From Candidatus Peregrinibacteria bacterium (GTDB taxonomy: Bacteria > Patescibacteriota > Gracilibacteria > UBA1369 > LOWO2-01-FULL-3): a DNA stretch of 64,000 bases. The DNA lies in contig JABIJZ010000004.1 in assembly GCA_018655275.1 (NCBI GenBank), positions 124,001-188,000 on the forward strand, read 5' to 3'. Below the pieces are notes generated by a model. It was not told the origin of the DNA and did not search any database. It worked only from the letters and a program-made list of their open reading frames with translations. This document shows positions 15,741 to 24,283 of the stretch, in pieces (position 1 is the first letter of the stretch; every line of letters begins with the position of its first letter). Position numbers and translations under genes: made by a program.

Positions 15741-16385
15741 TTAAATTTTTGAAGCTTTGATGATTTGGTTTATCCAAATGTCGTTTTCCTTCACAAATTC
15801 TTCGTGCTCGATTGTAAAGAAATTTTGTTCGAGAAGATCTATTATGTTGTGAGGGGAGTGGTAGTAGGATTGGATTACGATTTCTTTGTTTTTGTCGGTT
15901 CTGAGTTTGGGGGCTTTGCGTTGGTTGATGTTTGTTAGGAGAAAGAATCCACCTGGTTTTAGGATTCGATAGACTTCTTGAAAGAATTTTTCTGGGTATT
16001 TGAGATGGACGATTGTGAATGTCGAGATGGCTATGTCTTGTGAGTCGTCTTGGATTTGGAGGTCTTGGATGTCTGCCTCGATTATCTCGGCTTTTCTGTG
16101 TTTTTTTGCGAGGAGTTTGAGCATTTCTGGGGAAATGTCTACGGCTATGAGTTTGGTAGTCGGGGTCAGTGTGTTTGCTTTTTGGAAAAGGTCAAATGTG
16201 CGTCCTGTGCCTGCACCTAAGTCAATGACGGACTTGTCCGTAAGATCCCCGGCTAGGCGTGTGATCATTTTGTTTTCGAAAGAATTTAGGAAAGCTGCCC
16301 TTTCATCGTATTTTGAGGCGTACTGATCATAGCCCGTTTTAGGATCTTGAAGTTTGGTGGTGTATGTTCGTTTTTTTGTGGACAT
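15741..16385 (-). CDS. Class I SAM-dependent methyltransferase
   Basis: The 214-residue protein has a Rossmann-fold methyltransferase core. Motif I is VIDLGAGTGRTFDLF, the acidic loop is IAVDISPEMLKLLAKKH, motif II is IEADIQDLQ and motif III is RILKPGGFFLLTNI. It resembles the UbiE/Methyltransf_11 type; the substrate is not evident. Its ATG overlaps the stop codon of the SIMPL gene (TAATG), so translation is coupled. Confidence 0.85.
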   Translation of the reverse strand: MSTKKRTYTTKLQDPKTGYDQYASKYDERAAFLNSFENKMITRLAGDLTDKSVIDLGAGTGRTFDLFQKANTLTPTTKLIAVDISPEMLKLLAKKHRKAEIIEADIQDLQIQDDSQDIAISTFTIVHLKYPEKFFQEVYRILKPGGFFLLTNINQRKAPKLRTDKNKEIVIQSYYHSPHNIIDLLEQNFFTIEHEEFVKENDIWINQIIKASKI

Positions 16386-17158
16386 TAATAGACCCTATAG
16401 GTAAGGGTTACTTGCATTGTGACTTCTTCTTGGCCAGGTTCTATTTCTGGCATAGCCATTGGAGCACCCATATCGTAGTCTGCACTTTCTGAGTACATTC
16501 TCATGCCACCTTTGCCGTAGTTGTTTTCATATTCGTAGTAACCTAGAACTTTCCCAAGTTTTAGGCCAGATTGTTTTGCAATGTTTTCAGCTTTTGCTTT
16601 TGCTTTTGCGATTGCGTCTTCTCTTGCTTCAGCTTTTGCTGTGTCTGGATCTTCAACTTCGAAGTTTAGGCCGCCCATTGTGGTTGCACCTGCTTTTGTT
16701 GCGATTCCCATTACTTCGCCAACTGTGCCTAGATCTCGGACTTTGACTGTGACTGATTGATCGACTCTATATCCGTCTTGGACACTGCCTTTTTCTTTTG
16801 TCCATTCGTAATTTGGGCTTAGGGAATAATTTGTTGTTTGGATATCTTCGTCTTCTAGACCAAATTCTTTAAGACCTTCTATTACTGCATTCATCTTTTC
16901 TGTGTTTTCTTCTACTGCTGCTTCCGATGTTTTGGCTTCTGTGTTTACGCCTAAATAAAGCGTAGCAACGTCGGGAACTGCGTATGAACTTCCTTCGCCT
17001 TCAACTGAAATTTCTCGAGGATAGTTGCCGTGTGTTTGGTTCCAAATTTCGTACATTCGGAATGTCCAGAATAGGCCGAGGCCTACCAAGAATACGACCG
17101 CTACTGTGAAAATGCGGTTTGAAACTTCGATTTTGTTGATTTCTCTTTCGGTTTTCAT
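16385..17158 (-). CDS. SIMPL (DUF541) domain protein, membrane anchored
   Basis: The 257-residue protein has an N-terminal transmembrane helix (IFTVAVVFLVGLGLFWTF) and a SIMPL/DUF541 domain. This begins REISVEGEGSSYAVPDVATL and includes the Ala/Lys-rich helix AKAEAREDAIAKAKAKAENI and the closing strand EEVTMQVTLTYRVY. Family members form ring oligomers at the cell surface, linked to stress resistance or interaction with signalling proteins; the role here is unknown. It is first of a run with the methyltransferase and rhodanese genes. Confidence 0.88.
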   Translation of the reverse strand: MKTEREINKIEVSNRIFTVAVVFLVGLGLFWTFRMYEIWNQTHGNYPREISVEGEGSSYAVPDVATLYLGVNTEAKTSEAAVEENTEKMNAVIEGLKEFGLEDEDIQTTNYSLSPNYEWTKEKGSVQDGYRVDQSVTVKVRDLGTVGEVMGIATKAGATTMGGLNFEVEDPDTAKAEAREDAIAKAKAKAENIAKQSGLKLGKVLGYYEYENNYGKGGMRMYSESADYDMGAPMAMPEIEPGQEEVTMQVTLTYRVY

Positions 17159-17246
17159 AGGTGAGTGTGTTAAGAGATTTATTTATTAAAAAGTGTGCGT
17201 AATTATATTACGCGTTGGAAGAAATAGCAATTTTGGAGAGGTGGTG

Positions 17247-17678
17247 TTAGAGGCGGAAAAGGTCTCTGAATTTTCCGATGTATTTCCCGCTTTGGTCGCC
17301 ATTGTAAACTATGTGCCTTATCCCATCCCTTCGTGTGCCTGTTTTTTTGAACATTCTTTGTAATGGCCTACAGCTTCTACAATCAACCATGATGCGTCGG
17401 GTCTCTTCGTTATGTTCTCTCTCAACTTCTCTTAAAATTTTAACTATTTTCCCTTTCAATGCAGTTCTGCCATCGAAAACAACCATTACAGATTTTCCTG
17501 CTGAAAGAAGCTGGCCTAATCTTTCTCTGAATTGGGTTTGGGCTGTTGCTATGTCTTCTTCTTTCAAAACATTCATCAATATTATCTCCACAGATTTTGC
17601 ATGACGTGCAGCCAGAACTTCTATTGTTTTTGCTCGGTCTTCGAAAGAATCTACTATGATTATGTTACTTAGGCTCAC
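17247..17678 (-). CDS. Uncharacterised 143-residue protein
   Basis: I do not recognise it. The product alternates beta strands and helices (NIIIVDSFEDRAKTIEVLAA, SVEIILMNVL, SVMVVFDGRT), which suggests a Rossmann-like or receiver-like fold. Basic patches lie near the C-terminus (CRSCRPLQRMFKKTGTRRDG), with two close cysteines. No membrane segment. It stands alone between the SIMPL operon and the TfoX-like gene. Confidence 0.6.
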   Translation of the reverse strand: MSLSNIIIVDSFEDRAKTIEVLAARHAKSVEIILMNVLKEEDIATAQTQFRERLGQLLSAGKSVMVVFDGRTALKGKIVKILREVEREHNEETRRIMVDCRSCRPLQRMFKKTGTRRDGIRHIVYNGDQSGKYIGKFRDLFRL

Positions 17679-17763
17679 TTTGATTTTGGTAAAAAGTGCT
17701 TGTTTTTTAAAGAGCGTATTATACTGTCAATCCTTGTGGTTGTCAAACCTGTAGAGGTGGTTT

Positions 17764-18039
17764 TCAGGACTTTAGCATCTTGTTGAATTTATCAGCTTTT
17801 TGCTGAAGAGTTTCTTTCATGTCTTTTGGGAGTTCGTACCAGCAAAGCCCCATGAGTGCTCCTTGTAGGGCGAAAAGTGCGCAGCTACAGGTGTCTTTTT
17901 TGGGACTTTTGATTCTCAATTTGACCCAAGCTTCATATGGGCCAACTTTGGCTAGGTCTTCTTTGGTGAAAATGCCTATTTCGTTGAGGCTTTTTTCTGT
18001 TCTTTTTCCTATGTTAATTAGAGCAGTTAAATCTGACAT
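17764..18039 (-). CDS. TfoX C-terminal domain protein
   Basis: The 91-residue protein is a stand-alone TfoX_C domain. It has a helix-hairpin-helix-like start (LTALINIGKRTEKSLNEIGI) followed by DLAKVGPYEAWVKLR and the segment LFALQGALMGLCWYELP. TfoX controls competence in gammaproteobacteria, but many bacteria have only this C-terminal half, with unknown function. It lies just downstream of tRNA-Pro on the same strand and may be transcribed with it. Confidence 0.85.
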   Translation of the reverse strand: MSDLTALINIGKRTEKSLNEIGIFTKEDLAKVGPYEAWVKLRIKSPKKDTCSCALFALQGALMGLCWYELPKDMKETLQQKADKFNKMLKS

Positions 18040-18058
18040 TTAGAGACATTCACAAGTA

Positions 18059-18135
18059 TGGTCGGGGTGAGAGGACTCGAACCTCCGACCTCACGCTCCC
18101 AAAGCGCGCACTCTAGCCAACTGAGCTACACCCCG
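18059..18135 (-). tRNA. tRNA-Pro (anticodon UGG)
   Basis: Full cloverleaf on the minus strand. The acceptor CGGGGTG pairs with CACCCCG, the anticodon stem is CGCGC/GCGTG, and the loop TTTGGGA gives UGG. Discriminator A and an encoded CCA follow. Length 77 nt. Confidence 0.96.
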
Positions 18136-18145
18136 ATGTGACCTT

Positions 18146-18159
18146 CCCGCCGAGGCGGG
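18146..18159. repeat. Short GC hairpin next to tRNA-Pro
   Basis: CCCGCC-ga-GGCGGG, 11 bp upstream of the tRNA-Pro 5' end. On the plus strand it is followed by a T-containing stretch, so it might limit read-through towards the PRC-barrel gene. Function not established. Confidence 0.35.
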
Positions 18160-18235
18160 GTTCGTCTTTACTTGGGCATTTTACACTTCTATTTCCATTT
18201 GCCAAGCTTAATTTGGGCTCGCTTCTCTCGCTTTG

Positions 18236-18265
18236 GTCACAGAATCGCCTTCGGCTTTCTGTGAC
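18236..18265 (+). other. Strong hairpin upstream of the PRC-barrel gene
   Basis: The arms GTCACAGAA and TTTCTGTGAC enclose GCC-ttc-GGC, giving a nearly perfect 30-nt hairpin. It ends 21 nt before the start codon of the PRC-barrel gene and may be a leader structure or an operator. Confidence 0.4.
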
Positions 18266-18286
18266 TGTTGTGATATATTTCGCTCG

Positions 18287-18811
18287 ATGGAAAGATTGTA
18301 TTCAAAAATAGTTGGAATGCCCGTCTTCGTGAGAGAGAATTTGCGAGCTGTGCGTTCGGTGCAGGATGTGGTTATCGATCCGGCCAATGGCAAGGTTATT
18401 GCCTTTGCTGTTGGGAAGGGGATGGTTGTGACTCCTGGCGATGTTTTGTCTATGAAGCATGGGGTTTTGGTCGACGATTTTGAGGATATCATTGAGAGCG
18501 AAGAGGTTTTGAGGGTTGGAAAAGTTCTGAAGGAATATGGTGTGTTGTCTGGAAAAAAAGTTGTTGGAGAGAATGGGAATGCATTTGGGAAAATTTCGGA
18601 TTTTGTTGTTGATGATTCGGTTTTTGCTTTGAAAAAAATTTATGTTTCTAAAAATCTTTTGGGGATGGTTCATTATGATAATCGAATTTTTTCAGCAAAA
18701 GATATTGTTGAAATTTTGCCAGATAGTGTTGTTGTGAAAGACGATGCTAGAGCTAAGGTCGCGACTGAAGAGGTGAAGAAAGGTGGTGAGATGCTTCGGG
18801 TCCGGACATAA
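18287..18811 (+). CDS. PRC-barrel domain protein (two repeats)
   Basis: The 174-residue product carries two PRC-barrel-like beta domains. The first covers about residues 5-80 (GMPVFVRENLRAVRSVQDVV, then GKVIAFAVGKGMVVTPGDV). The second covers about 85-165 (LSGKKVVGENGNAFGKISDF, then ALKKIYVSKNLLG). PRC barrels occur in RimM-like ribosome assembly factors and in photosystem and division proteins. The role of stand-alone double-PRC proteins is unclear. The ATG at 18287 gives the expected MERLYSKIVGMPV start; upstream in-frame codons run through the hairpin and are unlikely to be translated. Confidence 0.8.
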   Translation: MERLYSKIVGMPVFVRENLRAVRSVQDVVIDPANGKVIAFAVGKGMVVTPGDVLSMKHGVLVDDFEDIIESEEVLRVGKVLKEYGVLSGKKVVGENGNAFGKISDFVVDDSVFALKKIYVSKNLLGMVHYDNRIFSAKDIVEILPDSVVVKDDARAKVATEEVKKGGEMLRVRT

Positions 18812-18831
18812 TCTGCGTGATTTTCACGCAT

Positions 18832-18861
18832 AAAAAAAGACCCCCACCAAGGCAGGGGTCT
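18832..18861 (-). terminator. Rho-independent terminator of the pilin-like gene
   Basis: Read on the minus strand, the stem GACCCC/GGGGTC is followed by seven T (complement of 18832-18838). It lies 30 bp after the pilin-like stop codon. The A-run on its other side means it may also serve the convergent PRC-barrel gene. Confidence 0.85.
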
Positions 18862-18890
18862 CGTACGGTCTTTGCTGATTCTCTAATTCG

Positions 18891-19292
18891 TTATTGCACT
18901 ATGGCGTCGCCTCCCGTTGCTGCTCCAAGAACTGTGTTAACAATCGCAAATGCCAATAGGATCACGATGATACCAAGGATTGCGTAAAGAATGATTTTCT
19001 TTGCATTGTCGATACTCTCTTGTTTTCCTGCTGCTGTTACGTATGTCACACCACCGAAGATAATCATCATCACTGCTACTATACCTAAGAATGTTAGGAA
19101 GTAGTTTACGATTCTTAGTGCCAACGATCGGATTGAGCCTTCTCCGCCTGTTGCTGATCTAAGCACATCTGGCTGATCACTTGGGTTGATAAGGTCTGCA
19201 AATGCTATTGGTCCGAAATTGAACAAAGCAATTGCACCGGCCATTAACGCTAGGACAAGTAGTCCTTGTTTTAGCATTTTTTTGGTGTCCAT
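18891..19292 (-). CDS. TrbC/VirB2-like two-helix membrane protein (pilin-like)
   Basis: The 133-residue product has a signal peptide (VLALMAGAIALFNFGPIAFAD) and two transmembrane helices (LTFLGIVAVMMIIFGGVTYV; IILYAILGIIVILLAFAIV). They are joined by a short basic loop, TAAGKQESIDNAKK. This is the layout of VirB2/TrbC pilins, common in CPR genomes. It resembles the 119-residue protein at 46.4 kb (GGxxxxxxxGxQExI loop, then IIGLIV-type helix). It has its own strong promoter and terminator, suggesting a single-gene, abundant transcript. The function, pilus or channel, is inferred. Confidence 0.75.
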   Translation of the reverse strand: MDTKKMLKQGLLVLALMAGAIALFNFGPIAFADLINPSDQPDVLRSATGGEGSIRSLALRIVNYFLTFLGIVAVMMIIFGGVTYVTAAGKQESIDNAKKIILYAILGIIVILLAFAIVNTVLGAATGGDAIVQ

Positions 19293-19328
19293 AGTTAATT
19301 GGTTATTTTTATATATAACTGTTGTTGA

Positions 19329-19357
19329 ATTTTAGCAAAAAACAGGTTTGAAAACAA
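19329..19357 (-). promoter_or_regulatory. Predicted promoter of the pilin-like gene
   Basis: On the minus strand, TTGTTT (19357-19352) and TAAAAT (19334-19329) with a 17-bp spacer; the start would be near 19322, about 30 nt before the gene. Confidence 0.6.
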
Positions 19358-19385
19358 TAATTGTCACGGTTTGGGTTGATATATC

Positions 19386-20294
19386 TTATTTTTGTGGGAT
19401 GGCTTGCACTTCTTCTTCGAGGCGGATTTTGAAGCGAGTGTAGACTTTTTGCTTGGCAAGTTTGGCTAAGGCAAGAACATCTTTTTGGGTTGCCCCCCCT
19501 AGGTTCTGGAAAAAGTTTGCGTGTTTATCGGAGATTTTGGCCTTACCTATGGTGTGCCCTTTGAGGCCACATTGGTCTATGAGGTAGCCGGCTGAGAGAG
19601 GTTGTGGGTGGGTAGAGGTTGGCGCTGGGTTTTTGAAAAATGAGCCCGCGCTGTGACCGCCGGGTTGATTTTGGAGACGCCAAGATATTGGGTCTGCGCC
19701 TAGTTTTGGTTTTCTCTTTGAAAGTTTGATGGTCGCTTTTAGAACTATTTTGGGGGTGCCTTTCAGTGCTGTGTGGCGATATGTCATTTTGAGCGTTTGT
19801 GGTGAGGCTTTTGTGATTCGGCCTGTTGTTGGGTTTAGAATTTCGGCATGTGTGAGAATGTCTTTGATTTCGAGGCCTCTTGCGCCTGCGTTACCCCTGA
19901 TTGCTCCGCCTATTGTGCCGGGGATGCCTTTGAGAGGAGTGAGGTTTTTGTAGCCTTGTTTTTCGGCTTTGACTACTGCTAATGAAAGTGAAGCTCCTGC
20001 TTCTGCGGTGAGGGTGTTTTTTTTGATGTCGATTTGTTTGGCTGTGAGTTTTATTATTAAGCCACGGAATCCTTTGTCGTGGAATAGGATATTGCTACCG
20101 CCTCCGATGACGTGGTAGGGGAGCGAATTTTGTTTGCAAAACTTGAGAAAGTCTTTTAGTACGGCTAGATCCTTAAGCTCGATGAATGCGTCCGCTTGGC
20201 CTCCTATTCGGAAAGTTGAGTGAGACGAAAGCGGTTCTAGAAATTTTGTTTTGGGGAAAAGTTCTGTGAGTTGTTTCTTTGTTTTTTTATTCAT
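19386..20294 (-). CDS. murB: UDP-N-acetylenolpyruvoylglucosamine reductase
   Basis: MurB uses NADPH and FAD to make UDP-MurNAc in peptidoglycan synthesis. The 302-residue protein has the FAD-binding motif YHVIGGGSNILFHDKGFRG and the second FAD loop GIPGTIGGAIRGNAGARG. The substrate segment HSAGSFFKNP holds the catalytic Ser, and the conserved end region has KHANFFQNLGGAT. Size and the lack of an extra domain fit the type II MurB enzymes. It stands alone here, away from murD at 31.2 kb and murI at 9.1 kb; the usual dcw cluster is broken up. Confidence 0.96.
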   Translation of the reverse strand: MNKKTKKQLTELFPKTKFLEPLSSHSTFRIGGQADAFIELKDLAVLKDFLKFCKQNSLPYHVIGGGSNILFHDKGFRGLIIKLTAKQIDIKKNTLTAEAGASLSLAVVKAEKQGYKNLTPLKGIPGTIGGAIRGNAGARGLEIKDILTHAEILNPTTGRITKASPQTLKMTYRHTALKGTPKIVLKATIKLSKRKPKLGADPISWRLQNQPGGHSAGSFFKNPAPTSTHPQPLSAGYLIDQCGLKGHTIGKAKISDKHANFFQNLGGATQKDVLALAKLAKQKVYTRFKIRLEEEVQAIPQK

Positions 20295-20404
20295 GTGGCC
20301 TTTAGGATAGCTAAAATTCTTGTTTGTGGATAGTGTAATTTATGTTTGACTAGAAGTCGTTTTTTTGGGATAGTTCTCTCCTGTTTTTTTACATAAATTG
20401 TTAT

Positions 20405-21442
20405 ATGGCTATGACTCATCGTGATGAATTGGAGGCAATGTCTGAATCAGGAGTAATTGTTGACCCAACCTCTGATATTGATAAATTAAGTGAAGAGGAT
20501 GTGGTTGGGATTGAAGCCTTTCTTGATTTTGTCAGGGCTACAGTTGATGACTTGATAAGACAGGATTTGAAACCTCAGATCGTTCATACTTCTGATTTGC
20601 CAGAGGATATTATGGGGCATGAGTTTCAAGATCCGAGACTTTATCCTTATAATTACTGTCAAACAATTGTAAGCAGAGTTTGGTATTATGTGATGGATAT
20701 CGTTGGTGAGTTGTATGGTAGTTTTATAAATAGACCTGATCTTGACCCTAAGATTATCCATGGTATTGTTGCCGTTAAAAGATTGATTAATTCTGAAACT
20801 GGTGTTTTTAAGCAAATTGAAATTGAAACTCGTGGAAAGTTTCACAATGGATTGCAAGTTGGTGCTTATTGGGCTGATGTGTCCCCTGATGCTTTGGAAC
20901 TAGACGCTGAGAGGTCTCCGATTCAACTGAGCCATGTTTTGGAGTCTGGTATCCGGCAGATAGAAACTTATGCACAAGTTGCCAGAATAATGAGAAGCCA
21001 TCATCAAGTTGAGGTCTATAAGAATGATGTTGTTCCTGCGTATGCCCCTCTTTTCCCTTTTGTTACTGTTGGGAAAGGAATCAGGGGAAGTGATAGTATG
21101 CCTAAGTTTTCTACAACTACAGGGCCTTTGATGGCTCGAGACTCTCTTAGTGATTTCCTTATGGTTGAGCAATTTTTGACTGATGTTGGAGAGAGACGTG
21201 TTGGCGCTGGGCAGATGATATCGGGGACGCCTGGTGAGATAGGGGATAGGCTTCGTGGGGCTTTAAGTTTTGTTTCGGAGAAGAGTTTGGATCATGCTTT
21301 GGCTCTGTTTCGTAGGAAGGTCAAGACTGATGATTCAATGGCCGCTTTCCGGGAATATTCTGAGCTAATTGGGGGGATGTGTGGTGGTGCGAATGAAGGC
21401 ATTAGAAAGCAAGTATTGAGGAGTATAGGTGTTGATGCTTGA
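20405..21442 (+). CDS. Uncharacterised 345-residue protein
   Basis: I do not recognise a family. The protein is soluble, acidic at the N-terminus and mostly helical, with no signal peptide or membrane segment. Notable segments are YCQTIVSRVWYYVMDIVGEL and the Gly-rich CGGANEGIRKQVL near the end. It lies between the divergent murB and tRNA-Thr and ends in TGA. It is one of several long, lineage-specific proteins in the window (with 23.1, 32.6, 40.8, 50.6 and 51.0 kb). Confidence 0.65.
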   Translation: MAMTHRDELEAMSESGVIVDPTSDIDKLSEEDVVGIEAFLDFVRATVDDLIRQDLKPQIVHTSDLPEDIMGHEFQDPRLYPYNYCQTIVSRVWYYVMDIVGELYGSFINRPDLDPKIIHGIVAVKRLINSETGVFKQIEIETRGKFHNGLQVGAYWADVSPDALELDAERSPIQLSHVLESGIRQIETYAQVARIMRSHHQVEVYKNDVVPAYAPLFPFVTVGKGIRGSDSMPKFSTTTGPLMARDSLSDFLMVEQFLTDVGERRVGAGQMISGTPGEIGDRLRGALSFVSEKSLDHALALFRRKVKTDDSMAAFREYSELIGGMCGGANEGIRKQVLRSIGVDA

Positions 21443-21461
21443 GTGATAAAAAAAGAAAAAA

Positions 21462-21490
21462 TTGACAGGGGAAAGCGTTTTGAATAGAAT
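21462..21490 (+). promoter_or_regulatory. Promoter of tRNA-Thr
   Basis: Consensus TTGACA (21462-21467), exactly 17 bp, then TAGAAT (21485-21490). The start point near 21497 is 16 nt before the mature tRNA. Confidence 0.8.
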
Positions 21491-21512
21491 TGCCGTGCTT
21501 TTTTGAAAAGTA

Positions 21513-21588
21513 GCCACCCTAGCTCAGCTGGTAGAGCAATCGCCTTGTAAGCGATGGGTCATCGGTTCGAATCCGATGGGTGGCTCCA
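21513..21588 (+). tRNA. tRNA-Thr (anticodon UGU)
   Basis: 76-nt cloverleaf: acceptor GCCACCC/GGGTGGC, anticodon stem ATCGC/GCGAT with loop CTTGTAA (UGU), T-loop TTCGAAT, discriminator T and an encoded CCA. Confidence 0.97.
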
Positions 21589-21608
21589 TTTTTTGAAATA
21601 TATTTATA

Positions 21609-21637
21609 TTGACAATGGGTGAGGGTATTGACATAAT
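21609..21637 (+). promoter_or_regulatory. Promoter of the 147-residue unknown gene
   Basis: TTGACA (21609-21614), 17 bp, CATAAT (21632-21637). The start near 21644 leaves about 20 nt of leader before the ATG at 21664. Confidence 0.7.
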
Positions 21638-21663
21638 GACGCCCAATTTAATAACTATTACCG

Positions 21664-22107
21664 ATGAAAGATCCACTGATGGGGCAGGAACATTCGTTTA
21701 ATACTAAAATCAAGGATGGCAGCATAGAGACTGATGAAACTGTAGTTTTTCAGATTGATGCTGATGGTGATCTTTCGCTTCATGCTGGTATTGAAGGGAC
21801 CCGAGAGGATGCTTGTGCTGTTTTGGATGGGATCCTTGAAGAATTAAGAAAGGCAAGGATCTCTAAAGATTTCAGAAAAGAAGGTTTTAGTTCTGTTACA
21901 GTAAGTGCAGGGATGGGATCTAGGATTCTCGTTAGTGCTACCCAAGAAGCAAAAAGAGTTGGTTACGAGCGGATAAATGTACAATTGAAGCTTTCATCTG
22001 TTTCAAAAAAAGATAGGACGCCGTCACAACCTGTTTTAAACGCGGCATTCCATATCAGAAAGGCATTGCTTGAATGGGGTGGGGAGCGCCTAACTCCGTC
22101 TCAATAG
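21664..22107 (+). CDS. Uncharacterised 147-residue protein
   Basis: No family is recognised. The small soluble protein has a beta-rich first half (ETVVFQIDADGDLSLHAGIE), then helices (DACAVLDGILEELRKARI) and a second alpha/beta unit (FSSVTVSAGMGSRILVSATQ). The pattern could be an alpha-beta sandwich. A well-formed promoter directly upstream indicates its own transcription unit. Confidence 0.65.
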   Translation: MKDPLMGQEHSFNTKIKDGSIETDETVVFQIDADGDLSLHAGIEGTREDACAVLDGILEELRKARISKDFRKEGFSSVTVSAGMGSRILVSATQEAKRVGYERINVQLKLSSVSKKDRTPSQPVLNAAFHIRKALLEWGGERLTPSQ

Positions 22108-22210
22108 TTGTAGTGTAGAGAGTAGCGTTGTTTTTTGAAAAACTTGCAAAGTTTTGGATATGAGCTATTATTCCACCTTGTGTTTAGCTTGTATTTTTAA
22201 CAAAATTTTT

Positions 22211-22990
22211 ATGTCAGAAACAAATGACCACGAACGTAGGCCTGTTATTGCCGGGAATTGGAAAATGAACCCGAGAGATTTAGAATCAGCTGGAGATTTA
22301 GCAGAGGGAATAGCGTCAAAACTTGGATATGATGAAATTGTGGATAAAGATGTTATCGTTATTCCTCCTACGCCTTTTATTTCTGACGTGTCTCAAATCT
22401 TGGAACTAAGCAATATTCAAGTTGGTGCACAAGCTATGAGCCCAGAAAATGGAGGTGCTCACACCGGAGAAGTTTCTGGAAAGATGCTTAAAAGTGTTGG
22501 AGCTACTCATGTTTTGGCCGGGCATTCAGAACGAAGAACTGGCGGAGAGACTGATGTGATGGTTAATGCGCAGGTGAGAACTGCTTTGGACCAATCTCTT
22601 AGGCCTATTTTGTGTGTAGGAGAAGAATTAAATGTTCGTGAAGCTGGAGATGCAGTGCATACTGTTTGTGCTCAAGTTGCGGCTGGCTTAAAAGGAGTAA
22701 CTGCGGAACAGATGACGGAGGTAATTGTGGCATATGAACCTGTGTGGGCCATAGGAACAGGAATGACCGCTTCTCCGGAAGATGCAGGAAGTATGACCGA
22801 AAGTATACGTGACCAAATCTCATTATTATACGGTGAGGATGTAGCTCAAGCCACTCGTATCCTGTACGGAGGAAGTGTAAAGCCTAGCAATATTGGAGAG
22901 CTCATGAAACAGAAGGATGTTGATGGAGCACTTGTTGGAGGAGCTTCTCTTAAGGCAGAGAGTTTTGAAGGATTAGTGAAGGGATTTTAG
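22211..22990 (+). CDS. tpiA: Triosephosphate isomerase
   Basis: TpiA interconverts dihydroxyacetone phosphate and glyceraldehyde 3-phosphate. The 259-residue protein has all the catalytic residues: Lys18 (AGNWKMN), His105 (LAGHSERR) and Glu176 (VAYEPVWAIGTG). The phosphate loop YGGSVKPSN is followed by DGALVGGASL. The ATG at 22211 (MSETNDHERRPVIAGNWK) gives the right length; upstream in-frame codons add a Cys-rich segment not seen in the family. It is the only glycolytic gene in the window. Confidence 0.97.
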   Translation: MSETNDHERRPVIAGNWKMNPRDLESAGDLAEGIASKLGYDEIVDKDVIVIPPTPFISDVSQILELSNIQVGAQAMSPENGGAHTGEVSGKMLKSVGATHVLAGHSERRTGGETDVMVNAQVRTALDQSLRPILCVGEELNVREAGDAVHTVCAQVAAGLKGVTAEQMTEVIVAYEPVWAIGTGMTASPEDAGSMTESIRDQISLLYGEDVAQATRILYGGSVKPSNIGELMKQKDVDGALVGGASLKAESFEGLVKGF

Positions 22991-23071
22991 TCTTGGAAGA
23001 CTGCGGAAGACCGTCCTAATGCTTTATTCTTTTACTTGGTGTGAACTTCCCTTTTGTGTTTTTTATAATTT

Positions 23072-24088
23072 ATGATTGAAACTGAAACAATTGGTGATGA
23101 GCCTGAAATGCTTGGCAGCCACACAACTAGGGTAAGGTATTCTGAATTAGCATGGTTGTCTCAATATGGGAAAGTAGTTCTTTTGGGTGAAGCTGACAAA
23201 ATGCCGTCTATTGGCAGGCTTTTGAGATGTAAAATAGAGGATCTTATTAAGGAAATTGATTATTCTTCTTTAGATTCTATTGGAGAAGCTGCGACCAGGC
23301 TAATAACTGAATTGTCAGGAAGAAGATCTTTGGTAAGGAGGATAGATAAAGCACAAGAAACCTCTGTTACAGCTGATAATCAATATTCAAGAACTCTTAT
23401 TGCAATGACTAAAGGTTTTGCGAGGAAAGTTTTGGATATTTGTGAACCCCAGCTTGCAGAAACTGATCTTTATGACATTTGGGCAAAATTTAATACTACC
23501 CCCGACACTGTAACCGCGGCTATATTTCAGTTTTTTGGGACAAAAAAACTTTGCGAAAAGGTTAGTGTTGCTGAAATTGTGAAAGGATGTAAGGACTTGT
23601 TCGGCTTTGAGATATCAGGCAATGATATTAGCGTCATCTTGACTCATTTTATCAAAAGAGGGTATAGCCCTGAATTCAAACTATGCGTTGATCGTGGAAA
23701 ACGACAGAGGGATAATCCAAATTTTTATTATATCCAAAGAGGCAACACTCCTGATATAGATCCTGAAAAAGTTAAGTTGGAAAAATGGATGGCTGATTTG
23801 TTTGTATACAAGAAACAACAAGGAAAGATTTATAAATTAACCAGAACTATTGCTGATTTTGGGCCTAACAAAGAAATTCCCGTTGAAGTCCTTTTGTCTG
23901 CACTTGGTTTTCAATCTCCCGAAGAACAAACTCCAAAAAATATGGCGACGCATGTTCTCAGGCCACTGGGAGATCTTTCTCGGGGAATAGACACAAGAAC
24001 AAGTGCATTTTTTGTAGAGAAGATTCTGGTTAAAAGAGATTGTGGCGGAACAAAAATTACTGCTGTTAAGTTAGTGGAGAACTCATAG
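23072..24088 (+). CDS. Uncharacterised 338-residue protein
   Basis: I do not recognise it. The product is soluble and helix-rich. The middle (VSVAEIVKGCKDLFGFEISG, then NDISVILTHFIKRGYSP) reads like a winged-helix or similar small DNA/RNA-binding fold. A basic stretch follows (DRGKRQRDNPNFYYIQRG). This assignment is weak. A TATAAT box lies 2 nt before the ATG, too close for it to be the promoter of this start codon. Confidence 0.6.
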   Translation: MIETETIGDEPEMLGSHTTRVRYSELAWLSQYGKVVLLGEADKMPSIGRLLRCKIEDLIKEIDYSSLDSIGEAATRLITELSGRRSLVRRIDKAQETSVTADNQYSRTLIAMTKGFARKVLDICEPQLAETDLYDIWAKFNTTPDTVTAAIFQFFGTKKLCEKVSVAEIVKGCKDLFGFEISGNDISVILTHFIKRGYSPEFKLCVDRGKRQRDNPNFYYIQRGNTPDIDPEKVKLEKWMADLFVYKKQQGKIYKLTRTIADFGPNKEIPVEVLLSALGFQSPEEQTPKNMATHVLRPLGDLSRGIDTRTSAFFVEKILVKRDCGGTKITAVKLVENS

Positions 24089-24098
24089 GCAGTTTTTC

Positions 24099-24127
24099 TT
24101 GCCTTATAAACCTATTATCAGTAGAAT
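24099..24127 (+). promoter_or_regulatory. Promoter of tRNA-Tyr
   Basis: TTGCCT (24099-24104), 17 bp, TAGAAT (24122-24127). The start near 24134 is 28 nt upstream of the tRNA. A TTGACA nearer the tRNA has no properly spaced -10. Confidence 0.55.
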
Positions 24128-24161
24128 AGGCGGGCATTTTGACATATATATCAATATATAC

Positions 24162-24246
24162 GGGCGGGTAGCGAAGTGGTCAACCGCGGCAGACTGTAAA
24201 TCTGCTCTCTCCGAGTTCGGGGGTTCGAATCCCTCCCCGCCCACCA
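24162..24246 (+). tRNA. tRNA-Tyr (anticodon GUA)
   Basis: 85-nt type II tRNA with a long variable arm. Acceptor GGGCGGG/CCCGCCC, anticodon stem GCAGA/TCTGC with loop CTGTAAA (GUA), discriminator A and encoded CCA. Confidence 0.96.
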
Positions 24247-24283
24247 TTTCTGCGCGCAAGCGCAAATTTTAACCTCAAAAGTT

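Noticed and set aside
24139-24160. TTGACA next to tRNA-Tyr as its -35 box
   Set aside because: A -10 17 bp away would fall inside the mature tRNA; the TTGCCT/TAGAAT pair further up is correctly placed.
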